In this document: piece by piece, positions 10,247-24,405 of the stretch | Numbering within the stretch: position 1 is the first letter of the stretch | Layout of the letters: every line of letters starts with the position of its first letter | Notes under the pieces: model-generated | Told to the model about the DNA's origin: nothing | The model's database searches: none | The model's input: the letters and a program-made list of their open reading frames with translations, nothing else | Assembly: GCF_041206865.1 (NCBI RefSeq) | Contig: NZ_JBGEDP010000001.1 | Location: 3,286,001 to 3,350,000 of the forward strand | Direction of reading: 5' to 3' | DNA length: 64,000 bases | Origin: Mycobacterium sp. HUMS_12744610 | GTDB lineage: Bacteria; Actinomycetota; Actinomycetes; Mycobacteriales; Mycobacteriaceae | Program-made: the position numbers and the translations under genes

Positions 10247-10288
10247 GGCCCGGCGACGAAGCGGCCCGCGAAGCGGGGCGTGAGTAGT
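10247..10288 (-). repeat. Palindromic element upstream of dop promoter
   Basis: About 42 bp directly upstream of the dop -10 box. It closely resembles the block directly upstream of the mshC -10 box (29294..29332): both begin CTACTCA on the minus strand, contain a GC-rich palindrome around TTC, and end TCGTCGCCG before the -10. The matched position relative to two promoters suggests a shared promoter element or operator rather than chance. Confidence 0.55.
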
Positions 10289-10364
10289 CGGCGGCGAAGA
10301 GCTGCCCGCGCTCGGTCGCCGCCTGGACGCGGCGGTATCGCCGGCGCGCGGAGCGCGCCGGCCG

Positions 10365-10370
10365 TAGGGT
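10365..10370 (+). promoter_or_regulatory. -10 box of leaderless promoter for membrane protein at 10379
   Basis: TAGGGT, 8 nt before the ATG at 10379; no ribosome-binding site is visible. Confidence 0.5.
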
Positions 10371-10378
10371 GAGCCGTC

Positions 10379-11566
10379 ATGGGCCCTCTCAGCCGTCCGC
10401 CGGCCGGAGCGTCGGCGGGTGACGCGGCCGAGAGTTGGTTCCTGGCCCGCGGCCTGCCGCTGGTGCTGACACCGCGGGCGCGGGTGCGCCGGCTCTGGCC
10501 CCGGTCGGCGCCCGTGTTGGCGGCCTACGCGACGACCGAGGGCTGCGAGCTCGCGATCTGGGTGATCACCGGAGACCGCAACGTCGACATCGTCGGAAAC
10601 CCGACGGCCGTCGAATGGGGACTGCTGGCCATCCTGGCGGCCATGTTGCCGCTGGCCGCCGTCGTCGGCTGGCTGGTGTCCCGGTTGTCGGGCAGCCGCA
10701 GCCGCACGGTTGTCGCGGCCATCGCGGTGGCCTTCGCGACCATCACCGGAACCATCGAAACCGGCCCGATTCACGTGCTGCGGATCGCCGCCCTGGTGGC
10801 TCTGGCGCTGCTCTTGACCGCCTCCGGCGTCGGGGCGGTGTTCGCCTGGGCGGTGCGGATGACGTTGTCGCACCTCGCGGCGGTGGGCTCCATGGCGGTG
10901 CGGGCCCTGCCCGTCGTGTTGCTGACCGTCCTGGTGTTCCTCAACCCCTATGTCTGGCTCATGGCGGCGACGATCAGCCAGCAGCGGCTCTGGCTGGCGC
11001 TGGCGTTTCTCGTCGCCATCGCGGCGGCGTTCGTCGTGTCCGGGAGCCTGGAACGGGTCCGGCCGATGCTGCGGACGACTGCCGCCCCGCCCCACGACTG
11101 CGAACGGCTGGCCGACACGCCCTTTGCCGACATGGCGGACCCGCCGGCCAGCCCCCGCCTGACCAGGGCCGAGCGCCTGAACGTCGTGTTCGTGCTCGCC
11201 ACCTCGCAGCTGGTGCAGATCCTGGTGGTGGCCGCGGTCATCGCCACGATCTTCTTCGTTCTCGGCCTGATCCTGCTCAGCGAACCGCTGCTCGCCGAAT
11301 GGACCCACAGCAAGGGCTCGACGCACGGCACGCTGCTGACGATGACGGTCCCGGTGCCGCAGCCGCTGATCAACACCTGCCTCTTCCTCGTCGCGCTGGC
11401 GTTCATGTACATCGGTGCCCGTGCGGTCGGCGACGGCGAATACCGGTCCACCTTCCTCGACCCCTTGATCGACGATCTGCACGTCACCCTGATCGCGCGC
11501 AACCGCTACCGCGGTGCCGTCGCTGCGCCGGCGCCAGCTGTTGACGCGGCCTATGGCAGTGACTAA
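10379..11566 (+). CDS. Conserved mycobacterial membrane protein (Rv2113-like)
   Basis: A 395-residue integral membrane protein of unknown function. It has several hydrophobic helices (roughly residues 80-100, 108-125, 132-160, 170-195, 200-220, then 275-305 and 335-355), separated by a hydrophilic loop at about 225-270 (ERVRPMLRTTAAPPHDCERL). No enzymatic motif is recognised. It is divergent from dop and has its own leaderless promoter. Position and size match Rv2113 of M. tuberculosis (recalled synteny). The stop TAA overlaps the -10 box of the next gene. Confidence 0.85.
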   Translation: MGPLSRPPAGASAGDAAESWFLARGLPLVLTPRARVRRLWPRSAPVLAAYATTEGCELAIWVITGDRNVDIVGNPTAVEWGLLAILAAMLPLAAVVGWLVSRLSGSRSRTVVAAIAVAFATITGTIETGPIHVLRIAALVALALLLTASGVGAVFAWAVRMTLSHLAAVGSMAVRALPVVLLTVLVFLNPYVWLMAATISQQRLWLALAFLVAIAAAFVVSGSLERVRPMLRTTAAPPHDCERLADTPFADMADPPASPRLTRAERLNVVFVLATSQLVQILVVAAVIATIFFVLGLILLSEPLLAEWTHSKGSTHGTLLTMTVPVPQPLINTCLFLVALAFMYIGARAVGDGEYRSTFLDPLIDDLHVTLIARNRYRGAVAAPAPAVDAAYGSD

Positions 11567-11569
11567 CTT
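11564..11569 (+). promoter_or_regulatory. -10 box of leaderless promoter for 11576 gene, inside the upstream stop
   Basis: TAACTT, 6 nt before the GTG at 11576. Its first three bases are the stop codon of the preceding gene, so promoter and terminator codon share bases. Confidence 0.5.
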
Positions 11570-11575
11570 CACCGT

Positions 11576-12220
11576 GTGTCAGCCCCCGAATCCGACCACG
11601 TAGCGAATCAACAGGCAACCGATCTGGCCGGGAAGCGTTACGGCGAAGTGCTTCTCGTGAAGGTCGGCGAGTCCGGCCCCCGGGCCACCGTGTACAACAG
11701 CTTCCCGCTCAACGACTGCCCCGCCGAGCTGTGGTCCGCGCTCGACCCTCAGGCCATCGCCGCCGAGCACGGCGCGGCCGCCGCATTGCTCAACGGCCCG
11801 CGCTACTGGCTGATGGATGCGATCGAAAAGCAGCCGCAGGGCCAGCAGGAGACGGAGACCTTCGGCGGGATCGAGATGATCCGCCAGGCCACGGTCGCGA
11901 TGTCGTCGATGAACCCGGCTCCCTACAGCCTCAACGAGGTGGACCGCAACACGGTCTTCGTCTTCAACGCCGGCTCCGAGGTCTACGAGCTGATCGACCC
12001 CGAAGGCCGGCGCTGGGTCATGCAGACCTACAGCCAGGTCGCCGATCCCAACCTGTCCCGGGCGGACCTGCCCGGCCTGGCCGAACGGCTCAATCTGCCC
12101 GAAGGCTGGAGCTACCAACCGCGGGTGCTCACCGAGACCCTGCGCATCGACACCACGACCCGGCCGGCCAAGGTCACCCAGGACGACCTGACCAACAGCT
12201 ACTCGCTCGCCGAAACATAA
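11576..12220 (+). CDS. Conserved hypothetical protein (Rv2114-like)
   Basis: A 214-residue soluble protein with no signal peptide or membrane segment. The sequence is well folded-looking, with KRYGEVLLVKVGESGPRATVYNSFPLND near the start and ELIDPEGRRWVMQTYSQ in the middle, but it gives no known catalytic motif. GTG start, placed 6 nt after a -10 box. It is conserved beside mpa in mycobacteria (recalled synteny), so a link to protein turnover is possible but unproven. It ends at a strong terminator shared with mpa. Confidence 0.85.
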   Translation: MSAPESDHVANQQATDLAGKRYGEVLLVKVGESGPRATVYNSFPLNDCPAELWSALDPQAIAAEHGAAAALLNGPRYWLMDAIEKQPQGQQETETFGGIEMIRQATVAMSSMNPAPYSLNEVDRNTVFVFNAGSEVYELIDPEGRRWVMQTYSQVADPNLSRADLPGLAERLNLPEGWSYQPRVLTETLRIDTTTRPAKVTQDDLTNSYSLAET

Positions 12221-12258
12221 AGCCATGCGCCCACGCCGCGGCGTGGGCGCATGGCTTT
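12219..12258. terminator. Bidirectional intrinsic terminator between converging genes
   Basis: A perfect 18-bp stem (12219-12236 with 12241-12258) closed by a CGCG loop, with AAA on the left side and TTT on the right, so it can work in both directions. It separates the gene ending at 12220 from mpa, which ends at 12277. Confidence 0.85.
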
Positions 12259-12276
12259 TGTTTCGCGGTGGCGGCC

Positions 12277-14064
12277 TTAGAGGTACTGACCGAGGTTGGA
12301 TTCGGTGTCGATGGCGCGCGACGCGCTCGATGACTTGCCGGTGACCAGGGTGCGGATGTAGACGATCCGCTCACCCTTCTTGCCCGAAATCCGCGCCCAG
12401 TCATCGGGGTTAGTGGTGTTGGGCAGGTCCTCGTTCTCGGCGAACTCGTCGACGATCGAGTCGAGCAGATGCTGGATCCGCAGACCCGGTTGGCCGGTTT
12501 CGAGCACAGACTTGATGGCGTTCTTCTTCGCCCTGTCGACGACGTTCTGGATCATCGCCCCGGAGTTGAAGTCCTTGAAATACATGACTTCCTTGTCACC
12601 GTTGGCGTAGGTGACCTCCAGGAACCGGTTGTCGTCGATCTCGGCGTACATCCGGTCGACGACCTTCTCGATCATCGCCTTGATGCAGGCGCCTCGGTCA
12701 CCGTCGAACTCCGCCAGGTCGTCGGCGTGCACCGGCAGCGACTCGACCAGGTACTTCGAGAAGATGTCCTGTGCCGCTTCGGCATCGGGGCGTTCGATCT
12801 TGATCTTCACGTCGAGGCGGCCGGGCCGCAGGATCGCCGGGTCGATCATGTCCTCGCGGTTGGAGGCGCCGATCACGATGACGTTCTCCAGCCCCTCCAC
12901 GCCGTCGATCTCGCTCAAAAGCTGCGGGACGACGGTCGTTTCGACGTCCGAGGAGACCCCGGTGCCGCGGGTGCGGAAGATCGAGTCCATCTCGTCGAAG
13001 AACACGATCACCGGCGTTCCCTCCGACGCCTTCTCGCGGGCCCGCTGGAAAATCAGCCGGATGTGCCGCTCGGTCTCGCCGACGAACTTGTTGAGCAGCT
13101 CCGGGCCCTTGATGTTGAGGAAGTACGACTTGGCCTCGCGGGCGTCGTCGCCGCGCACCTCGGCCATCTTCTTGGCCAACGAGTTGGCCACCGCCTTGGC
13201 GATCAGCGTCTTACCGCAGCCGGGCGGGCCGTAGAGCAGCACGCCCTTGGGCGGACGCAGCGCGTACTCCCGGTACAGCTCCTTGTGCAGGAACGGCAAC
13301 TCGACCGCGTCGCGAATCTGCTCGATCTGGCGGGTCAGCCCACCGATGTCGGAGTAGCTGACGTCGGGCACCTCCTCCAGGACCAGGTCTTCGACCTCGG
13401 CCTTGGGGATGCGCTCGAAGGCATAGCCGGCCTTGGTGTCGACCAGCAGCGAGTCACCCGGGCGCAGCTTGCGGGGCTTGGTGTCGTCGTTCAGAGCGTC
13501 GGGAACACCGTCGGGCAGGTCCTCGGCGACCAGCGGCTCGGCGAGCCACACGATGCGCTCCTCGTCGGCGTGGCCGACGACCAGGGCCCGGCTACCGTCG
13601 GCCAGCACCTCGCGCAAAGTCGAGATCTCACCGACCGATTCGAACGTGCCGGCCTCGACGACGGTCAGGGCCTCGTTGAGCCGGACCGTCTGGCCCTTCC
13701 GCAGCGACGTGGGGTCGATGTTGGGAGAGCACGTCAAGCGCATCTTGCGGCCGGACGTGAAGACGTCGACCGTGTCGTCTTCGTGTGCGCCCAACAGCAC
13801 GCCGTAGCCGCTGGGCGGCTGGCCGAGCCGGTCGACTTCCTCGCGCAACGCCAGCAGTTGCTGGCGGGCTTCTTTGAGGGTTTCCATCAACTTGGAGTTG
13901 CGGGCCGCCAGAGAGTCGATACGGGCCTCGAGTTGATGCACGTCTCGTGCGGTGCGGCCGCCGCCCTGCGTACCGACCGCCTGCTCGAGTTGCTCGCGAA
14001 GCAGCGCCGCCTCACGCCGTAGTTGTTCCAACTCGGCAGCATCAGAACGCTCTGAGTCACCCAT
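12277..14064 (-). CDS. mpa: Proteasome-associated ATPase Mpa (ARC)
   Basis: Hexameric AAA unfoldase that recruits pupylated proteins and threads them into PrcBA. The 595-residue protein has a coiled coil (about residues 9-80) that binds Pup, a double OB region (about 85-235), and the AAA domain with Walker A GPPGCGKT at 279-286 and Walker [11 protein letters not shown]. The C-terminal QYL motif, which docks into the proteasome alpha ring, is intact. The start is the ATG at 14064, preceded by AGGAG; an upstream in-frame start at 14157 adds unconserved sequence. It lies divergent from lppK. Confidence 0.97.
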   Translation of the reverse strand: MGDSERSDAAELEQLRREAALLREQLEQAVGTQGGGRTARDVHQLEARIDSLAARNSKLMETLKEARQQLLALREEVDRLGQPPSGYGVLLGAHEDDTVDVFTSGRKMRLTCSPNIDPTSLRKGQTVRLNEALTVVEAGTFESVGEISTLREVLADGSRALVVGHADEERIVWLAEPLVAEDLPDGVPDALNDDTKPRKLRPGDSLLVDTKAGYAFERIPKAEVEDLVLEEVPDVSYSDIGGLTRQIEQIRDAVELPFLHKELYREYALRPPKGVLLYGPPGCGKTLIAKAVANSLAKKMAEVRGDDAREAKSYFLNIKGPELLNKFVGETERHIRLIFQRAREKASEGTPVIVFFDEMDSIFRTRGTGVSSDVETTVVPQLLSEIDGVEGLENVIVIGASNREDMIDPAILRPGRLDVKIKIERPDAEAAQDIFSKYLVESLPVHADDLAEFDGDRGACIKAMIEKVVDRMYAEIDDNRFLEVTYANGDKEVMYFKDFNSGAMIQNVVDRAKKNAIKSVLETGQPGLRIQHLLDSIVDEFAENEDLPNTTNPDDWARISGKKGERIVYIRTLVTGKSSSASRAIDTESNLGQYL

Positions 14065-14220
14065 GTTGCGCTCCTTTCCCACACCAGGAATTGGTGCAGC
14101 GGATACTTCAACGCTACCGGCGATTGGCGCTTGATGTGCGGAACCGAATGCCGCCAAAAGTTAAAACTGTGATGCCGCTGGTAACGTCGCCTTGCATTCG
14201 GGTGGATCGAAAGGGAAGGC

Positions 14221-14346
14221 GTGACCACAAACCCCCTCGCCACGGGCCCAGCCGCCCTCGCCGTTCCCGGCGCGGGAGCCGCCGGTGTGACGTCCGTTGC
14301 ATCCGGCGGTGCGGTCTCCGACGCGGACACGCGGCGCCGGGGCTGA
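14221..14346 (+). CDS. Possible 41-residue small ORF before lppK
   Basis: GTG-initiated frame of 42 codons with GC-rich third positions, ending 8 bp before the lppK ATG. AAGGGAAGG precedes the GTG and a TAACGT box lies near 14182. The peptide is Ala/Gly/Thr-rich with a basic end (DTRRRG). It may be a translated leader of lppK or chance; no homologue is recognised. Confidence 0.35.
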   Translation: MTTNPLATGPAALAVPGAGAAGVTSVASGGAVSDADTRRRG

Positions 14347-14354
14347 CCGACTGG

Positions 14355-14933
14355 ATGCGCCGGCAACTCTGCGTTGCGCTGGCCACCGTGGCCGCGTTCG
14401 GGCTCTCGGCATGTTCGCCCTCCAAGCCGACGGTGTCGTTGCCGCCGTCGTCGCGGGCCGCACCGGCATCGCCGACGTCGCCGCCTGCGGTGGTCGCTCC
14501 CCCGGCGGTCCCGTTGCCCGCACCCCCGGCGCTGACCGACGTGCTGAGCCGGCTCGCCGACCCCAACGTCCCCGCCGCCGAGAAGGTGAACCTCATCGAA
14601 GGCGCCACGCCCGAGAATGCGGGGACCCTGGAAAAGTTCACCACCGCGCTGCGCGACAACGGCTACCTGCCGATGACCTTCGCAGCCAACGACATCGCGT
14701 GGTCGGACAAGAACCCCTCGAACGTCAAGGCCATGGTCACCGTCAACACCGCCAAGGCGGACAACGGCAACTTCACCTTCCCCATGGAGTTCACGCCCTC
14801 CCAGGACGGCTGGCAGTTGTCGCGGCGGACCGCGGAGATGCTGTTGGCCCTGGGCAAGTCGTCGGCGCCGACGGCCTCGGCCCCACCGGCCCCGCCCCCC
14901 GCGCAGGCTCCGGCCCCGGCCCCACCGAGGTGA
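14355..14933 (+). CDS. lppK: Lipoprotein LppK
   Basis: A 192-residue predicted lipoprotein. The N-terminus is a signal peptide with a lipobox (FGLSAC, acylated Cys at residue 20), followed by a low-complexity Pro/Ser/Ala linker and a folded domain with the [13 protein letters not shown] and [16 protein letters not shown] segments that mark LppK. The tail is proline/alanine-rich. Its function is unknown; it should sit in the cell envelope. The stop codon is 8 bp before the start of the next gene. Confidence 0.9.
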   Translation: MRRQLCVALATVAAFGLSACSPSKPTVSLPPSSRAAPASPTSPPAVVAPPAVPLPAPPALTDVLSRLADPNVPAAEKVNLIEGATPENAGTLEKFTTALRDNGYLPMTFAANDIAWSDKNPSNVKAMVTVNTAKADNGNFTFPMEFTPSQDGWQLSRRTAEMLLALGKSSAPTASAPPAPPPAQAPAPAPPR

Positions 14934-14941
14934 TCAGCGGG

Positions 14942-16152
<1,211 letters not shown>

Positions 16153-16153
16153 C

Positions 16154-16159
16154 TAGGCT
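16154..16159 (+). promoter_or_regulatory. -10 box of leaderless promoter for RecB-like nuclease
   Basis: TAGGCT, 6 nt before the ATG at 16166. Confidence 0.6.
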
Positions 16160-16165
16160 GCGGGC

Positions 16166-17047
16166 ATGACCGTCGAGCCGGAGACACGCCCGTCGCGGCC
16201 GGCTTCAAGACCGGCGCTGTCGCCGTCGCGGGCGGCGGACTTCAAGCAGTGCCCGCTGCTGTACCGGTTCCGGGCGATCGACCGGTTGCCCGAGGCCCCG
16301 TCGGCGGCCCAGCTGCGGGGCTCGGTGGTGCACGCCGCCCTGGAACAGCTCTACGGCCTGCCCGCGGGGCGGCGCGGGCCCGACACGGCACGGTCGCTGG
16401 TGGAGTCCGCGTGGGAACACGTGGTCGCGGCGGAGCCCGACCTGGCCGGCGAGTTCGATACCGACCAGCGGATCCGGCTGATCGAGGAGGCCCGCGACCT
16501 GCTCTCCGGCTACTACCGGCTCGAGGACCCGACCCGGTTCGACCCGCAGTGCTGCGAGGAGCGGGTGGAGGTCGAGCTCGCCGACGGCACGCTGCTGCGC
16601 GGCTTCATCGACCGCATCGACGTCGCCGCCACCGGCGAGGTGCGGGTGGTGGACTACAAGACCGGCAAGGCGCCGCCGGCCGCGCGGGCGATGGCGGAGT
16701 TCAAGGCGATGTTCCAGATGAAGTTCTACGCCGTGGCGCTGCTGCGTTCCCGCGGTGTGCTGCCCGCCCGGCTGCGCCTGATCTACCTCGCCGACGGACA
16801 GGTGCTGGACTATTCGCCGGATCACGAGGAGCTGCTGCGCTTCGAAAAGACGCTGATGGCGATGTGGCGCGCCATCCAATCTGCCGGTCAGACCGGCGAT
16901 TTCCGGCCCAAGCAGTCACGGCTGTGCGACTGGTGCCCCCACCAGCAGCACTGCCCGCTCTTCGGCGGAACTCCCCCACCCTACCCCGGATGGCCGGAAA
17001 GCTTTGCGGCCGTTGATGTTTCGCCGCGCACCTCACCGGCGGCCTAA
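16166..17047 (+). CDS. RecB-family PD-(D/E)XK exonuclease (Rv2119-like)
   Basis: A 293-residue nuclease of the RecB/Cas4-like group. The N-terminal SRAADFKQCPLLYRFR segment supplies one cysteine; the nuclease core includes LRGSVVHAALEQLY, GFIDRIDVAATGEVRVVDYKTGK (catalytic Asp and the D-Y-K motif); the C-terminus has CDWCPHQQHC. Four cysteines in this spacing suggest an Fe-S cluster as in AddB and Cas4. No CRISPR or AddA-type genes are nearby, so a role in DNA repair is the simplest reading. The stop overlaps the stop of the converging pseudogene. Confidence 0.88.
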   Translation: MTVEPETRPSRPASRPALSPSRAADFKQCPLLYRFRAIDRLPEAPSAAQLRGSVVHAALEQLYGLPAGRRGPDTARSLVESAWEHVVAAEPDLAGEFDTDQRIRLIEEARDLLSGYYRLEDPTRFDPQCCEERVEVELADGTLLRGFIDRIDVAATGEVRVVDYKTGKAPPAARAMAEFKAMFQMKFYAVALLRSRGVLPARLRLIYLADGQVLDYSPDHEELLRFEKTLMAMWRAIQSAGQTGDFRPKQSRLCDWCPHQQHCPLFGGTPPPYPGWPESFAAVDVSPRTSPAA

Positions 17048-18422
17048 TCCGATCGGGTGAGCGGCGAGAGCTCCTGCAACATCGTGGGGACGAGCTCGCT
17101 GACGGTGGGGTGGATGTGCATGGTGCGCGCCAGCGTGGTGTAGGGCGCGCCGGCGGACATGACGTCCAGGATGGCGTGAATCGCCTCGTCGCCGCCGACC
17201 CCCAGGATGGCCGCCCCCAGGATTTGCTCGGTGTCGGTGTCGACGACGATCTTCATGAAGCCTTGCGTCTCACCCTTTTCCACCGCCCTGCCCACCCGCG
17301 TCATCGGCCGCGTGCCGACCAGCGCCCTGCAGCTCGACGCACGGACCTGCGCGAGAGTCATGCCGGCCGGCCCAGCGGTGGATCGATGTACAGCGCGTAG
17401 GTGGTGATCCGGTCGCTCACGCGCCGCGGGTCGCCGTCGAGGAGGTTGGCGGCCACGATCTCGAAGTCGTTGCAGGAGGTATGGGTGAACGCGCCCCTGC
17501 CGTTGCAGTCGCCCATCGCCCAGATGTGATCGGCGCTGGTCTTGAGCCCGTCGTCGACCAATACGTAGCCGCGGTCGACGGTCTGCACGCCGGCCGCTTC
17601 CAGGCCCAGGTCGTCGGTGTTGGGCCGCCGCCCCGCCGCCAGCAGCAGGTGGGTGCCCGCGACCGGTGCGGCACCGGGGCCCGGCGTGAGGTCGAACCCT
17701 TTGTCGCTCTTGGTGATTCGCACGTCGTCGGCGCCGAGGAGGACCTCGACTCCTTCGTTCTCGAGGATGCCCAGGATGGCCGCCGACACGTCTTGGTCTT
17801 CGCGGGACGCCAGCCTGGGGCCCCGCTCGACCACGGTGACCCGGGACCCGAAGCGCCGGTACATCTGCGCGAACTCCAGCGCGATCTAGCTGCCACCCAC
17901 GACGACCAGATGGGTTGGCAGCGTGTCTAATTCGAGGATCGAGACGTTGGTGAGATAGTCGACGCCGGACAGTCCCGGAATGTCGGGCACCACCGCACGG
18001 CCGCCGACGTTGAGGAAGATCCGCTCGCCGCGCAGCAGGTCGTCGCCGACCCGCAGGGTGTGCGGATCCACGAAACGGGCGTGACCGCGGACGACGGTGC
18101 AGCCGTCCATGTCGGCCAGCCAGCTCTCGACGCCGTGGCGGTCGGCGAGCATGATCTCGTCCTTGCGCGCCTTGACCTTCGCCATGTCCACGCGCACCGG
18201 TCCGGTCACGACGCCGTACTCCGCCCCGCGACGCGCCACCTGCGCGGCCCGCGCGCTGGCCACCAGCGTCTTGGTGGGGATGCACCCGGTGTTGACGCAG
18301 GTGCCCCCGACGAGTTTGCGCTCGACGACGGCGACGCGCTGCCCGGCGGCAGTCAGCCGACCGGCCAGCGGCGGCCCCGCCTGGCCGGCACCGACGATGA
18401 TCGCGTCGAAACGCTCCGTCAC
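17044..18422 (-). pseudogene. Broken FAD-dependent disulfide reductase (mercuric reductase/lipoamide dehydrogenase-like)
   Basis: The reading begins at a GTG (18422) with FDAIIVGAGQAGPPLAGRL, the FAD-binding motif, and GGTCVNTGCIPTKTL, the redox-active disulfide. It stops at a TAG (17886-17888) where the NAD-binding motif VVVGGSYIALEFAQ is expected; the codon looks like a TAC-to-TAG change. It continues in the same frame to about 17362, where one base is missing in CTGGGCCGGCCGGCATG, shifting the dimerisation domain (MTLAQVRAS to HIHPTVSELVPTMLQEL) into another frame. Two independent lesions make a pseudogene more likely than a sequencing error. It overlaps the upstream gene by GTGA at 18419-18422. 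Confidence 0.85.
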
Positions 18423-18901
18423 AGGCTGGCCGTCAGCGCCAGGATCGCGAACCCACCGACCGCCGCGACCGCGTCCTCCAACAGCGCGATCGGCAGGTCC
18501 TGCCCGCCGCGGGACTCCACCAGCCGCCGGCGCGTCTGGTAGCCGCCCATGGTCCCGATCACGGCCCCGATCACACCGCAGCCGAGCGCGGAGAAGGTGT
18601 AGTGCCACGCGGCGCCGATCACCGCGGCGGCGAACGCGCCCATCGTGATGCGCCCGGCGAAGGCCGGCGGCGCGGTGCGCGGCGGTGTCTTCGGGAGTTT
18701 GTCGGTAACGAGTTCGGCGATCGCCAGGACGGTGACGATCGCGACCGTGATGCCGTTGCCCATCCAGAACGCCCAGGTGGACTGCAGGTCGATCCACCCG
18801 AGCATGGCGGCCCAGGCGACGACGGCGGGAGCCGTCAGGGAACGCAAGCCGGCGACGACGCCGATCAGCAAGGCCATCAGCAAAACGAGCACATGCAACA
18901 C
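18419..18901 (-). CDS. DUF4126 membrane protein (Rv2120c-like)
   Basis: A 160-residue hydrophobic protein with about four to five transmembrane helices, starting MLHVLVLLMALLIGVVAGLRSLTAPAVVAW. The GLRS-x-TAPA and GAxxGxxxGY segments are typical of DUF4126, a family of unknown function. It is translationally coupled (GTGA overlap) to the broken flavoprotein reductase, so the two probably worked together before the latter decayed. Confidence 0.85.
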   Translation of the reverse strand: MLHVLVLLMALLIGVVAGLRSLTAPAVVAWAAMLGWIDLQSTWAFWMGNGITVAIVTVLAIAELVTDKLPKTPPRTAPPAFAGRITMGAFAAAVIGAAWHYTFSALGCGVIGAVIGTMGGYQTRRRLVESRGGQDLPIALLEDAVAAVGGFAILALTASL

Positions 18902-18983
18902 GGGCCCTCCCGGGGACTAAGGCGACGCGGGTGGCGGCTCAGCTACGCGGACGCTAACACAGCCGCGCGAGCCGCACCCGCCG

Positions 18984-19838
18984 TCAGAACCGGCAAAACC
19001 GGATGTCAGAGGCGAGGATCGCCTTGGCGCCGATCGCGGCGAGCTCGTCCATGACCTCGTTGACGCCCCGTCGTGGCACCAGCGCGCGGATGGCGACCCA
19101 GGCCGGGTCGGCGAGCGGCGCGATGGTCGGCGACTCCAGCCCCGGCGTGATCGAGGTGGCCTGGTCCAACACCGAGCGCGGGCAGTCGTAGTCGAGCATC
19201 AGGTACTGCTGGCCGAACACCACACCCTGGATCCGGGCCACCAGCTGGTCGCGTGCCGCCCTGGCCTGCTGGGCGTCGTAGTCCATGCTCTCGATCAGCA
19301 CCGCCTCCGAATCGCACAGCGGCTCACCGAAGGCGACGAGGTGGTGCAGGCTCAGGGTGCGCCCGGACCCCACCACGTCGGCGATGGCGTCGGCGACCCC
19401 GAGTTGCACCGAGATCTCCACCGCGCCGTCGAGCCCGATGACGGTCGCCTCGATTCCCCGCTCGGCCAGATCTTTCCGGACCAGGTTCGGGTAGGCGGTC
19501 GCGATGCGTTTGCCGGCCAGGTCGGCCATCGTCCACTTGCGACCCGCCGGCCCGGCGTAGCGGAAGCTCGACGACCCGAAGCCGAGCGCCAGGCACTCGC
19601 GCACCGCCGCACCGGAATCGCACACCAGGTCGCGTCCGGTGATCCCGAAATCGAGTTCTCCCGAACCGACATAGATCGCAATGTCTTTGGGGCGCAGGAA
19701 GAAGAACTCGACCTGGTTGACGGGGTCGAGGACCGTCAGGTCCTTGGGGTCGCTGCGGCGACGGTAGCCGGCCTCCGCGAGGATTTCGGAGGCCGGCTCG
19801 CTCAGCGAACCTTTGTTGGGAACCGCGACGCGCAACAT
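18984..19838 (-). CDS. hisG: ATP phosphoribosyltransferase HisG
   Basis: First step of histidine synthesis: ATP plus PRPP to phosphoribosyl-ATP. The 284-residue long-form enzyme begins [20 protein letters not shown] and has the PRPP-binding DVVGSGRTL motif and the C-terminal ACT-like regulatory domain ([27 protein letters not shown]), which binds histidine. The ATG at 19838 is 2 bp after the hisE stop, so the two are co-translated. A longer upstream open frame is only the shadow of hisE. Confidence 0.97.
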   Translation of the reverse strand: MLRVAVPNKGSLSEPASEILAEAGYRRRSDPKDLTVLDPVNQVEFFFLRPKDIAIYVGSGELDFGITGRDLVCDSGAAVRECLALGFGSSSFRYAGPAGRKWTMADLAGKRIATAYPNLVRKDLAERGIEATVIGLDGAVEISVQLGVADAIADVVGSGRTLSLHHLVAFGEPLCDSEAVLIESMDYDAQQARAARDQLVARIQGVVFGQQYLMLDYDCPRSVLDQATSITPGLESPTIAPLADPAWVAIRALVPRRGVNEVMDELAAIGAKAILASDIRFCRF

Positions 19839-19840
19839 GC

Positions 19841-20122
19841 TCACAGCTTCCGGTAGATGTCGTCGAGGGACAGTCCGCGCGCGATCATCAGCACCTGCGT
19901 CCAGTACAGCAGTTGGCTGATCTCCTCGGCCAGGGCGTCGTCGGGTTCGTGCTCGGCGGCCAGCCAGACCTCGCCGGCCTCCTCGAGGATCTTCTTGCCC
20001 AGCCCATGCACCCCGCCGTCCAGCGCGGCGACCGTGGCGCTGCCGGCCGGTCGGGTGCGGGCGCGGTCGCCGAGTTCGGCGAAAAGATCCTCGAAGGTTT
20101 TCACGGCCAGCGATTCTGTCAT
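19841..20122 (-). CDS. hisE: Phosphoribosyl-ATP pyrophosphatase HisE
   Basis: Second step of histidine synthesis: hydrolyses phosphoribosyl-ATP to phosphoribosyl-AMP. The 93-residue MazG-like fold is complete, with [17 protein letters not shown] and [18 protein letters not shown] giving the acidic Mg-binding residues. It leads the hisE-hisG pair. A 59-bp palindromic repeat lies 20 nt before the ATG, and the metH stop is 97 bp upstream. Confidence 0.96.
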   Translation of the reverse strand: MTESLAVKTFEDLFAELGDRARTRPAGSATVAALDGGVHGLGKKILEEAGEVWLAAEHEPDDALAEEISQLLYWTQVLMIARGLSLDDIYRKL

Positions 20123-20142
20123 GCTGCGCCCGCCGCGCTCGT

Positions 20143-20201
20143 CGCGAGGGTGCGCAGAATGCCACCCTCACCGGCGTGTCCCCGTACAAACACGCGCGCT
20201 C
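20143..20201 (-). repeat. 59-bp imperfect palindrome, copy 2, upstream of hisE
   Basis: Partner of 1671..1729 (about 48/59 identical), in the same orientation and at nearly the same distance from a start codon. It fills most of the metH-hisE gap. Confidence 0.7.
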
Positions 20202-20219
20202 GGCGGCCGGGCGAGGGGC

Positions 20220-23990
<3,771 letters not shown>

Positions 23991-24090
23991 GTACGTTCCT
24001 TCCGTAGTGGAAGGCGTCCTTGACTTCGCCGAGCGTGGCGGATACCGGTAGGCAGCCGGAACCGTTGCAACGCCTCTCGACCAGAGGAGT

Positions 24091-24186
24091 CTACGTCGCC
24101 ACCCGACGTCTGGACGCCCAGCTCGACCCGACCCGCTCGGCGATTGCGAAGCCCTTGAGCGCCAGCTCGCGGATCTTGTCGGCCAT
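24091..24186 (-). CDS. Candidate 31-residue upstream ORF in the metH leader
   Basis: ATG-started frame reading [20 protein letters not shown] and ending RRRVAT. Nearly all third codon positions are G or C, as in real genes here. TAACTA ends 5 nt before the ATG, so a leaderless transcript is possible. The next 100 nt to metH contain a CCTCT/AGAGG hairpin. It could encode a leader peptide that regulates metH or a free small protein. No homologue was checked. Confidence 0.5.
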   Translation of the reverse strand: MADKIRELALKGFAIAERVGSSWASRRRVAT

Positions 24187-24393
24187 GTCGGTAGTTACCC
24201 AGCTTAACCAAATGGCTGCCGAACGTATTTCGGCTCGACCGCGTCGTAGCCGGCCACCGCACGCTGGGGTTTGTTTTCGGCTGCCACCCGCTTAAGGATA
24301 GCCGTCCTATGGATTCGGGCTCGCCCCCGGCGGCGGGGTCCGCCGCCCCCGACCCGCATGCCGCACGGCCCGCGTCGTCGCCGGGGGACGCCG

Positions 24394-24399
24394 TACCCT
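24394..24399 (+). promoter_or_regulatory. -10 box of leaderless promoter for PAC2 gene
   Basis: TACCCT, 6 nt before the GTG at 24406. Confidence 0.55.
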
Positions 24400-24405
24400 G
24401 ATTCT

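Noticed and set aside
23991..24090. Cobalamin or SAM riboswitch before metH
   Set aside because: I looked for B12-box or SAM-IV-like conserved segments in the 100-nt leader and found none; the hairpins present are small.
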